Shown here: positions 53,076 through 61,814 of the stretch, piece after piece
How the letters are laid out: every line of letters begins with the position of its first letter
How positions within the stretch are numbered: the stretch's first letter is position 1
Source: Paralithodes platypus
Taxonomy: Eukaryota > Arthropoda > Malacostraca > Decapoda > Lithodidae
Length of the DNA stretch: 64,000 nt
Direction: 5' to 3'
NCBI GenBank assembly: GCA_032716605.1
Contig: CM064519.1
Coordinates: 20,060,095 to 20,124,094, forward strand
The notes under the pieces: model-generated
The model's database searches: none
What the model was told of the DNA's origin: nothing
Seen by the model: only the letters and a program-made list of their open reading frames with translations
Made by a program: the position numbers and the translations under genes

Positions 53076-53416
53076 AACAATTAAGCCTTGCCCACCTTAT
53101 GCCTAGTGTCCTTTCTATCCTTGGGACGGTCTGTGCATTAACCAAAAATAGGTTTTAGCAAGCTAGCAGGCTGAATGCTTGTGGATGGTTGATTCGGCTG
53201 AAGTAGTGTCTCGGTCTTCTGTCTGGGATGTCACAGTTGGGGCATCTCCGGTGCACTCTGGGGGGCTGGGGTAGAGCCTCCTCTGGCTGGGATGTCACAG
53301 GGGGAGCTTAATCTCCGGGCAGCAAGGGCATGGCTGGTTTTGGTCGATTGGTAATGGCTCTGGTTGGGTTTTCAGTGGTTGTGCAGTTGTTGCACCTGGT
53401 TGTTTTGGATGCTGGA

Positions 53417-53731
53417 CTAGTCGTGCATGTCAGGGAAATAGGTTTTTGGGGGAGTCGTGGTGGTGGGTGCGTCCACGTGTTGTGGTGTCTCACTCTCTCG
53501 CTGGTTTTGGGCAGTAATCGAGGGCTGTGGGGGTATTTGAGGTTTCCTGCGCGTGCACGCCTTAAAGAGGGCATTTTGGGTGAAGTTGGAGGGTTGTTGG
53601 GCGTGCAAAGGGGTTATGGGAGGTTGGACAAGATCTAAGGTGGTGATGGTATGTCGACGTATTTCGGGCGATGATTTAGTTTCCCCTATTCGTCTCCGCT
53701 TCATTTCGTACTTCACTTCGTTTTCTGTCAT
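53417..53731 (-). CDS. Small basic ORF of unknown identity
   Basis: 104 residues starting MTENEVKYEMKRRRIGETKS in a reasonable initiation context (GGCCATGAC). The N-terminus is charged and basic; the rest is rich in Pro, Thr and Gln. A second minus-strand frame further downstream (53574-53308) and sequence near 53230-53290 contain Cys pairs (RCNNC, RRCPNC). The whole could be the 5' end of a LINE ORF1 with a zinc-binding region, or unrelated. I do not recognise it and see no matching element ends. Confidence 0.2.
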   Translation of the reverse strand: MTENEVKYEMKRRRIGETKSSPEIRRHTITTLDLVQPPITPLHAQQPSNFTQNALFKACTRRKPQIPPQPSITAQNQRESETPQHVDAPTTTTPPKTYFPDMHD

Positions 53732-54244
53732 GGCCGTAGACTCGTAGAGGAAGATCGAGATCTGGAGGGGTCACTGTTGTTGATGCTGGTTCTTGATGGC
53801 GGCGATACGCACAAAGGATTTATGCGAGTTTGGGGCTGGTACTGCATTCCTAGGCCGCATATCATGCAGAGGTGATATTGTCAAAAGGGCTGATCCTATC
53901 CACAGTGAAGTTTGGCATCCTCTAGGACCTCTACCCAACCTTAGCTGTTTCTGTCTGTCTCTTGTACTGTCCTACTTTTCTTCTGGTGGTGGGAAGCTAG
54001 GAATCCTCTATACCCTAGTAGACTTCACCTACTAGACGAGACAGAGAAAGGGGCGAGGGAACGCGAAAGTGGTGCCGGACCTTAAGAACCAACTACAAAT
54101 GTTGTTTAAGTTCGGTCTGTCTCGAGTGCCTGAGTATGAACATACATACTATATAGTTTACAAACTCTGGGAATAGCTGTATCAGTAGGCTACGTGTGGT
54201 GATGGTGATCAATAACAGTGGGGTACTGTATAAGCTTTATGTGT

Positions 54245-54685
54245 GGAGGGTGACTGGACGACTCGGCCCATGGGACAACTCGGCTCGGACAGCTCGGCCC
54301 ACTTTTGGACAACTCGGCCACGACGGCGAGACAACTCGGCCCATTATTTGAGACAGCTCGGCCCCATGTTTTGCTATGGGGCAATTTGATGAGACCAGTC
54401 AGGATATAGGATGGGGAGCTAAGTGGAGGGTTTATGGCGTGTGTGTAATGTGGGCGAAATGTTTGTTTATTGCATAATTATGTCATAGGCTATAGTTCTC
54501 TCGATTCATAATGTGTAGGTTAGGTTAGGTTAGGTTAGGTTAGGTTAATTACGAGTTGTCCCGTAATTAACATGGGGACGAGCTGTCTCGTTTTTACTGG
54601 GCCAGGCTGTCTCGCCGTGGGCCGAGCTGTCTCGCCGTGGGCCGAGCTGTCCTGGCCGAGCTGTCCCGTGGGCCGAGTAGTATAG
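54245..54685. repeat. Inverted arrays around a TTAGGT run
   Basis: 54252-54370 holds about six copies of GACAACTCGGCCCA-like units. 54548-54680 holds complementary units (GGGCCGAGCTGTCTCGCCGT). Between them at 54518-54546 is (TTAGGT)n, four to five units. Overall a foldback with repeated arms. No coding. Confidence 0.65.
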
Positions 54686-54731
54686 CATTCGTGAGGAGTA
54701 GTGTCTGCAACAGAGCCGAACAGATACTTAA

Positions 54732-55208
54732 CCCTTAACTGGCGGCGCCCGGCTATTGTCAAGTGAAAGAAAAGGTGCCCATATGCGGGTCACGGCTATT
54801 GTCGAGTGCAATTTTGAGCACGTAATGTGCTCTGAGAGAGAGCGGAGCGGTGGGAGGAGCATAGATTACCTCCTGACCGCTCGCCACGGCCGCCGTGGAC
54901 CTACTGAGATTTACTGCACCCTCCTCCACCCTCTCTCACTCGTTTCACACGTAATAATGTAAGAAAATTACCGTATTTTAGCGATTTTGCCCTTCGGTTG
55001 CACGATCGTTGCAAGACAACCAGTGATCGTAGAAGGATGGTTCGGGTGTCATTGGAAAGCTCAATTTACGCCCTTTCAGGGATACATACTTGTATTACGC
55101 TCTGGGTCTTGTTTATGCATGAAAAAGAGCACGGAAACAACCCCATTTATGGTAAAAACCCCCGCTGGGCGGTATATAGAAATTACCGCCTAGGCCGCTC
55201 TTAAGGTG
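54732..55208. mobile_element. TTAA element, third family (477 bp)
   Basis: TTAA at 54728-54731 and 55209-55212. Begins CCCTTAACTGGCGGC and ends GCCGCTCTTAAGGTG, an imperfect terminal inverted repeat. No transposase frame. Short ORFs at 54756-55204 are not supported. Confidence 0.6.
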
Positions 55209-55236
55209 TTAATCAATTGTACAGCATATTTAACAT

Positions 55237-56179
55237 TGAAATGCTGGGTGTGAAGGGAGTTTTTCTGTCCTGAAAACTCCCCAAGCCCACTTTAGGATCA
55301 ACCTTTCCTGGTATCTGGCGCGGGGCTCGAACCTCTGAAGGGAGTTTAACCCTCCTAAAAACCCACAGGTTTTGAGATGCCTTGGGTGGGGTTCAAACCC
55401 TGGTTAGTGACCATGGCCATCACCACCAGGCCCGCGCGCTAACCCACTGTACTACCACGGACGTACAAAAGTATAGTAACCTTAGTCCGATTTGTAAGAA
55501 CCAGGTGATAGTCTCGTGGTGATTCACGTGATGAGTTTATTGGACTTACCATCCACGACTATTTTACACTATACTAGACGTCAACTCGGGTAGTACATTA
55601 TTGGGGTTGCGGGATATTTTCGAGGGCATTACACCACATTCCTTTTTATTTAGGCTAGTCCCTAGCCTCTCTAAGGTCGTAAGGTATCGTAGCCGTATCA
55701 CCTCAGCAATCTCAATATGGTTAGGGTCCGCGTGATGGGTGCTCCGTGTAGCTACCAGATCACGTTCCGTTACTGCCACCAATGAAATGCTGGGTGTGAA
55801 GGGAGTTTTTCTGTCCTGAAAACTCCCCAGGCCCACTTTAGGATCAACCTTTCCTGGTACCTGGCGTGGGGCTCGAACCTCTGAAGGGAGTTTAACCCTC
55901 CTAAAAACCCACAGGTTTTGAGATGCCTTGGGTGGGGTTCGAACCCTGGTTAGTGACCATGGCCATCACCACCAGGCCCGCGCGCTAACCCACTGTACTA
56001 CCACGGACGTACAAAAGTATAGTAACCTTAGTCCGATTTGTAAGAACCAGGTGATAGTCTCGTGGTGATTCACGTGATGAGTTTATTGGACTTACCATCC
56101 ACGACTATTTTACACTATACCTGACGTCAACTCGGGTAGTACATTATTGGGGTTGCGGGATATTTTCGAGGGCATTACA
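55237..56179 (-). mobile_element. Miniature LTR retrotransposon (TRIM-like), 5-bp TSD
   Basis: Two direct repeats of exactly 397 bp (55237-55633 and 55783-56179) enclose 149 bp. The repeats start TGAAATGC and end GCATTACA, an inverted TG...CA pair. AACAT flanks the whole at 55232-55236 and 56180-56184. On the minus strand the internal part starts TTGGTGGCAGTAACGG (primer-binding-like) and ends with purine-rich AAATAAAAAGGAATGTGG before the 3' repeat. Repeats differ at about six sites. It has no gag or pol. Confidence 0.8.
55385..55460 (-). repeat. tRNA-like head inside the left LTR (also 55931-56006)
   Basis: Minus strand: CGTGGTAGTACAGTGGGTTA (box A-like), then GGGTTCGAACCCC (box B; the left LTR has one change, TTTGAACCCC). 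Both LTRs carry it, so it was in the LTR before the last transposition. Confidence 0.55.
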
Positions 56180-56260
56180 AACATAAACTATAGCACTTCG
56201 CCATCTTTGAATTCAACGTTCCGTGTTAATTACCATAGGCATTTTAAAATGAATTATTGA

Positions 56261-56470
56261 TGCTGGTGTAGTGACTAGCGTCTTGGACTTCCACCCAAAA
56301 GGCCCGGGATCGCGCCCACACTCGGCGCATTAAAATTTTTTCACAAGCACTGAGTCGTTACCATCCCCCATGAGCAAGGGGATGGGGTAGTAGTACAGAA
56401 CCCCAATGCATACAAATGGGCGGGACTGTCTAATATTGGAGGACGGAATCAGCCAAGGAAGGATTGATTG
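56261..56470 (+). mobile_element. tRNA-derived SINE-like sequence
   Basis: GCTGGTGTAGTGACTAGCG (box A-like) is followed 33 bp on by CCCGGGATCGCGCCC (box B-like), then a body with CATCCCCCATGAGCAAGGGG. The 3' limit is uncertain. Confidence 0.45.
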
Positions 56471-56565
56471 CTTGGCTCTTCCCGCCCACAACATTCGGGC
56501 GGGAAGGACCTAGCTAAGCGGGCGGGATCTTCTAGTCGGAATGGTCTGTGGGCGGGAAAGACCTG
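56405..56565 (+). promoter_or_regulatory. GC-box-rich candidate promoter region
   Basis: GGGCGGGA or its complement occurs about five times in 160 bp (GGGCGGGACT, CCCGCCCACA, GGGCGGGAAGG, GGGCGGGATC, GGGCGGGAAAG), 280-440 bp upstream of the candidate exon ATG. No TATA box. Supporting but not proving a promoter. Confidence 0.35.
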
Positions 56566-56640
56566 CTTCCAATGGAAATACGCCTAATCGGCCTTATTGG
56601 GCTATCTTTAGCTGGCTTAGCATGCGCTAGCTTTAAGAAC

Positions 56641-56673
<33 letters not shown>

Positions 56674-56841
56674 GCTGGCCTAATTTTTGGGCTAGTTTTC
56701 GCCTGTGATTTCGCGAGAAAAAAAAATCACGCAACCATTGGTAACCCTGTAATCCCAGACAGAGTGCCAGTGGACTAGAGTGGTACAGACAGTAGTCATA
56801 GGAGGACGCTTGTTTCATCTCTCCCAAACGTCACTTGAGCC

Positions 56842-56920
56842 ATGGCATCCCTTCGGCTTCTCTTTCTCCTATCAGCGTTTTATTGCGCATGTCAGTCATC
56901 ATCGTCACTAGACAGCAGAG
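56842..56920 (+). CDS. Candidate first coding exon of a secreted or membrane protein
   Basis: ATG in a strong context (GAGCCATGG) is followed by 26 codons: MASLRLLFLLSAFYCAC, then QSSSSLDSR. A basic residue, a hydrophobic core (LLFLLSAFYC) and small residues before Q make a typical signal peptide, with cleavage expected after the CAC. The frame is cut by a consensus 5' splice donor (GAG|GTGAGTG at 56921), leaving a phase 1 intron, common after signal-peptide exons. GC-rich promoter-like sequence lies upstream and a short (ATT)n at 56641-56673. I cannot identify the protein, since the next exon is not in view; the remaining 7 kb looks intronic or intergenic. It could be a chance ORF, but the combination is unlike its surroundings. 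Confidence 0.45.
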
Positions 56921-57778
56921 GTGAGTGTTGCTTTGTTTGATTGCACTGTAGCTGGGAAGTGCCAGGTTGTGTTTTGGCTGGAAATTCGCTCTAAGTAAAG
57001 GATTTGTTTACAGTGGTCTGGGCGTTCACTCAGTGCCCACTACGATGCCATGTAACTGATTAAATATGTATTATTAATGGTACATTCCATAATTTTAACA
57101 TACTTAAATTTCGTGTTTTAGTAAGTGGCTTTCGTTTTTATTCATTTTGTGGTCTGGATTTACTAGTGGTGTTAGTATTGCAGAGTATAATATAGTAGGG
57201 TGATTGATAGGATATTTTAAGGGATGCCAAGGATGCCACGTCCCTGCCCACCCACACTGTCTTGAGGGCCACGGTGGCACGGTGTCAGTGGCATCAGTCA
57301 CGTATCCTCCTATAGGTCTAATTTCCCCATTCTTTCTTTAAAATGGCTTGCCATGACTGACACGTCCCTTTTGGCGTAGGCTAGGCTATAGGGTGGCTTG
57401 CTGTCAGTCTTTGGAATTAGCTACTTCCTTTCTTGGTTTACTTTACTAGGCTATACATTTCTTTGTAATATGAATATGATACTGACATGACATGAACTGT
57501 TTATTCTAACTGCATGAACATACTTTTTGTTTAATTAATTTAGACTGTATAATTTTGTGCCATAAATTTTGATGCAATGAAGTACTGTAGTCTAGGCCTA
57601 TGTGTTTTATTTTTCAATACTAGCCTATTGTTAGGCCTAACCATATTTATAATTAGACAATATAAAGTTTATGTAATTAAATTCAGACATTGATTTTATC
57701 GTGGCCTAGCCTATAGGTTTCTTATACCATGTATTTCATTATCATTCCTATAGGCCTAGGCTATGTACGTGTACTCTA
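56921..57778 (+). other. Presumed intron 1, unassigned
   Basis: AT-rich, with scattered TAGGCCTA words. No exon-like frame between plausible splice sites was recognised. Confidence 0.35.
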
Positions 57779-58438
57779 AATGTAAAATCAGTGAAAATAG
57801 GTTAGCCTAAACAGACCTCGGATGCGGAAATAACTTGAGCCGACCTTGCCAAGTGAGATAGTCTGATAGCCTATCTTCCTTGGTGACACTGGTAAGGTGT
57901 TCGCCTCATAGCCCAGGGGTCCCAGGTTCAATCCCAGGCCCTGGGATATTTTTGTGAGGCTATTCCCGCATCTAACAAAGTTTAGGTGTGCTGGTAAAAT
58001 TGTTCAGATGGTTGAGAGTAAGATCGGAGCTCCATAAATCCTCCTGTGGGGATTGGTTTGTACACCATACCCGAAAGAGGATTTATGGAGCTCCGATCTT
58101 ACTCTCAACCATCTGAACAATTTTACCAGCACACCTAAACTTTGTTAGATGCGGGAATAGCCTCACGAAAATATGCCAGGGCCTGGGATTGAACCTGGGA
58201 CCCCTGGGCTATGAGGCGAACACCTTACCAGTGTCACCAAGAAAGAATCTCACTTGGCAAGGTCGGCTCAAGTTATTTCCACATCCGAGGTCTGTTTAGG
58301 CTATGAGGAAACTTGGTGTGGAAGAGTGGCTGGTGCGTGTGATAATGAAGATGTATGAGGATTCGCGAAGTTCGGTGAGGGTGAAGGCGTGTACTGAGTG
58401 ATGAGTTCGCAGTCCGTGTTGGAGTCCATCAGGGTTCA

Positions 58439-60013
58439 GTGTTAAGCCCCCTCCTCTTTATTATGGTCTTGGAGGCGCTGTCTAGAGTTTTTAGAGGCGG
58501 ACTCCCGTTGGAACTGTTTTATGCAGACGATTTAGTCCTAATAGCTGACAGTATGCAGGATGCTGAGGCCAAATTCAGAGAGTGGAGAGAGGGCATGGCG
58601 AGCAAGGGTTTAAGAGTTAATATTAACAAAACCAAGGTTATGCATTGTAGTTTGAGACGAGGCAATGTGGAAAAGAGCGGTGCATACCCATGTGCAGTGT
58701 GTGGAAAGGGAGTGGGCGTTAACTCAATTCAATGTAGCATCTGTCGATGTTGGGTACACCATGGGAGTAAGCGCTGTAGTAGAATAAAGGGGCCCTGCCG
58801 AAGGATAAGTCAGAAATAGAGAAATTTGAGTGCGTAGTGTGCAAAGGCGAGCTTGTGTTAAGTGATGATCCTGTGGCTGTGAATTTTGGAAATGAGTCTT
58901 TGGAGCTGGTGAACAAGTTTTGTTACCTAGGAGATACCATCTCTGCCGGTGGTGGGGCCGAGGCTGCCACTGTTGCTAGAATTAGGTGTGGCTGGGGGAA
59001 GTTCAGAGAATTGATGCCAATCCTGACCATGAAAAGAATGCCTCTCCCCCTGAAGGGAAAGGTGTATGCCTCATGTGTTAGAAGTGCAATGACGTATGCC
59101 TCAGAAACATGGGCCGTTAAAGTAGAGGATGTCAACAGAATGGAGCGTAATGAGATGAGAATGGTGAGATGGATGTGTGGGGCCAGGCTACAGGATAGAA
59201 TAACAAATGTTGAGCTGAGGAGACGTTTAGGTATAAAGAGTATTAGCGAGGTGATGCGTACAAGTAGACTGGGATGGCGGGTGCCCAACCCCGAAAAGGG
59301 TTGAAATAGGGGAGCTATCCCCCCGCCAAAGGCGGCTTTCTAGGGCCTTTCCTAGCTGATGCTGAGAGGATTGGGTTCTAGTCATGTGGTGATGGGCTGG
59401 TCTATCAGAGTGAGAACTGAGCAATCTCTGCCATACCCATAGCTTACTCTGACTGTTCCTTTTACTTATATATTTTCTAGATCTCAAGTGACGGCGTCTC
59501 TAACGTGGATTGACCTCCCAATCTACCAAGATTGGAAGCCAAAGCGTCACATTTTTCCCTTGCCCCTCAACTTTCTCTTCATAATTGCTGAGGGGCACAG
59601 GGCCCTGGGTGGGGCTTTGGTTTCCCGGGCGTTTCCGCACCCTCCTCAAGCTCCCCGCCATGGAGTGGCTTCGGTCACCCCTTTATTGTGGTCGGCGGGG
59701 AGGGTTCTGTGGGGGCACTCGGTTATGGCCTTGGCCTTGCTCGGGGCCTTGGGGCTGTTCGGCCAGGCAGCTTGGGGAACAACAACAACAACAACAACAA
59801 CAACTGGGATGGTATGGACATGTGGAGAGAATGGATGAACAAAATTGGGTGAAAAAATTTAGGTCTGTGATTGTGGAGGGAGCTGCACCAAGGGGTGGAC
59901 CGAGGAAGACCTGGGATCGGACTATACGCGCCGATCTCAAATCCAAGAACTTGACAAGTGAAGCAGCCCTTAACAGGGTTGCCTGGAACGCCGCCGTTAG
60001 GACAAGAGACTGA
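58439..60013 (+). pseudogene. LINE RT, palm to C-terminus, with PHD-type finger
   Basis: The RT palm begins near 58304 (KLGVEEWLVRVIMKMYEDSR, then a stop). VHQGSVLSPLLFIMVLEALS (RT block 5) and the catalytic FYADDLVLIADS follow from 58420 to 58555. EFRE-type linker, SKGLRVNINKTKVMH, and the C4HC3 finger (CAVC, CSIC, WVHH, KRC, CVVC) come next. One base is missing against copy 1 at about 58794 (GGGGCCCTGCC), shifting the frame inside the finger; the 58837-59304 frame resumes the C-terminal part. The last piece (WYGHVERM to RTRD, 59805-60013) lies beyond the inserted retroposon. Dead copy. Confidence 0.75.
59278..59802 (+). mobile_element. Short retroposon (525 bp) with (AAC)n tail
   Basis: ACTGGGATGG flanks it at 59268-59277 and 59803-59812, a perfect 10-bp TSD; copy 1 of the LINE has one such site. 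The 3' end is (AAC)n (59778-59802). The 5' part has GGTTCTAGTC, which weakly resembles box B. Either a SINE or a truncated LINE; no RT motif is visible. ORFs across it are chance. Confidence 0.75.
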
Positions 60014-60104
60014 AACTTCACTTATGTGTGGAACACTCTGTCTTAAAATTTTATGTATGTATGTATGTATTAGGCTAACCTATTTTCACTGACTTTACAT
60101 AAAT

Positions 60105-60430
60105 GTGTGTAAAAATTTATTACTGATCCTGGGAAAAAAAATCGGTAAATATACTGTTTTACAACCCCTATATTTTCATTGTTTTCCTTTCGAAACCAAG
60201 TCTTGGAAAAACTCCATTTTTATGTCACAAATTTTCCCATGGATTTTTTTATTTTTCCCTGTTAGTTTTCATCAATATATAGTGTTTGGAAATAATTACA
60301 ACCCTCGGCGAAACCGTTTTCCCCATTATACAACGATCTTAAGACACGCCGCCCGATAGTGGGGAGGGCTATGAAGTACAGGGAAAATGAGGGGTTAAAT
60401 GCGTAAAACGGCGATAAAAACGTATTTTAG
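60105..60430. repeat. Inverted relative of the 863-bp unit
   Basis: 60330-60410 (GGGGAGGGCTATGAAGT, GGAAAATGAGGGGTTAAA) is the complement of the 62780-62830 part of the tandem unit. The rest is unassigned. Confidence 0.5.
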
Positions 60431-60870
60431 CAAAGCTTGGCTCGGGTTTTAAGGTATTTCAAAGGCCTAAAACCCAATATTTCGAAAACACGAGCCAAGT
60501 TTTGGGCAAAGCTGGCTCGGATTTTGCGAGTTTGTAGACAACAAAATTATAGTAACCTCATTTAGAAATTTGGCTCAGGTTTCCCGAAATTGCAAAGCCA
60601 TAAAACCAGAATTTTGGAAAACCCGAGCCAAGTATTGGCAAAACTTGGCTCGGATTTTGTGAGTTTTAAGAGTAAACAAATTACAGTAACCTAATTTAGA
60701 ATTTTGGCTCATGTTTCCCTAAATTGTAAACCCCAACAAGCATAATTTTGGAAAACCCGAGCCAATTTTTGGCAAAACCTTGGATCGTATTTTGAGAATC
60801 GAAAAAGACTAACGAAATGTCGGAAATTGGCTCATGATTTCCCTAATTGCAAAGCCAAATAACCAGATTT
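60430..60870. repeat. Degenerate satellite, about 125-bp units
   Basis: GGAAAACCCGAGCCAAGT, TTGGCTCGGATTTTG, AATTACAGTAACCT and TTGGCTCA.GTTTCCC recur in order three to four times. The same CCCGAGCCAAG words are in the 863-bp unit. Confidence 0.65.
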
Positions 60871-61814
60871 ATCGAAAATGTAGCACTTATTTAAATCATA
60901 AATATCCAGTAACATAGACCTAGTATGGTAGCATTCAAGGAGACTACATCAGGACTCCTCTTCTTCTTCTTACCTCTGACCAGGTATAAGCTATCCTAGT
61001 GTTTACTAGCCTATACCCCTTTGAAAGGACATTAGCCTAACCTAACAACCTTACCTAACCTATCCTAGTATTATGGGTGGGGGCTGCCGCCCCCACAACC
61101 CCGCTATTTGACATCTTTGACAGATTTTTGGTGTATTTTTCTGTGAAAAGGGTATTATTTCAATTTGTTGATAACAAATCCTCCATGCGGACTATATGGA
61201 GAAAAATATGGCAAATCTGTTGGTGCCTATTTTCCCTAATAAAATGTTTCTAATAAGGCGGATGTAGTGTCCTTAAAGATTATCGTATATTAACCTAACC
61301 AAACAACCCAACCTAACCTAACCTAGACCCAGTACGTGGGATACTAAACTAGCCCTTGCATGCCAGGTAGAGCGGATTCATAGTACTCAGTACGTGGCAT
61401 ACTAAACTAGCCCTTGCATGCCAGGTACAGCGGATTCATAGTACTCAGTACGTGGTATTTATTACCCATTAATTTCTGGAAGTTTAAACCTATGCGTAAA
61501 AATCTTACCTCTTACACTCACATCAGTAGTCAAGCACCCATGTTTTAAATGGCGTGTGTACAAATCGGTGCCGTCTATAGGAAGGTATTGACAACCATGT
61601 TACGAAAAAATTCCATTTTAGTACCATATATTTTTATTAGGTTTTGCCGAGGGTTGAAACTAATTTTAATATGATGCTTAGAGCATATAGATTCCATATC
61701 TGTCTTCAAATATGTCAAAATAATTGGTGACAAATAAATGGAGTTATACTCAAGTCTTTTTTGGGTAGAATGTAGAGTTCGGGCGTACCGCCAGCCTTGT
61801 TTACACTACGCGGA
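60871..61814. other. Unassigned, with 58-bp tandem repeat
   Basis: 61331-61450 holds two full 58-bp units and the start of a third (AGTACGTGG.ATACTAAACTA, CCCTTGCATGCCAGGTA). 61070-61105 and 61290-61325 have CCTAACCTA and GGGGGCTGCCGCCCCC words also found in the tandem unit. No gene. Confidence 0.5.

Larger units (their letters stand above)
58304..60069 (+). mobile_element. 5'-truncated LINE with PHD-containing RT, copy 2
   Basis: TTAGGCTA at 58296-58303 and 60070-60077 is an 8-bp TSD within the hairpin arm. The 3' end is (GTAT)n. It begins in the RT palm and is interrupted by a 525-bp retroposon at 59278-59802. Longer at the 5' side than copy 1 (7699-8690). Confidence 0.8.
57779..60105. mobile_element. 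Long hairpin element with tRNA-like arms, right arm split by a LINE
   Basis: The left arm 57779-58042 is complementary to 58079-58301 and, after the LINE, to 60070-60105 (TTAGGCTAACCTATTTTCAC against GTGAAAATAGGTTAGCC on the left). The loop is about 36 bp. Each arm has GGTAAGGTGTTCGCCTCATA and GGTTCAATCCC, which resemble boxes A and B of a tRNA-derived SINE. No coding. Confidence 0.7.

Noticed and set aside
56548..56778. Frame with poly-Tyr (MGGKDLLPME...)
   Set aside because: Reads through the (ATT)n microsatellite and has no domain; the nearby signal-peptide exon is better supported.
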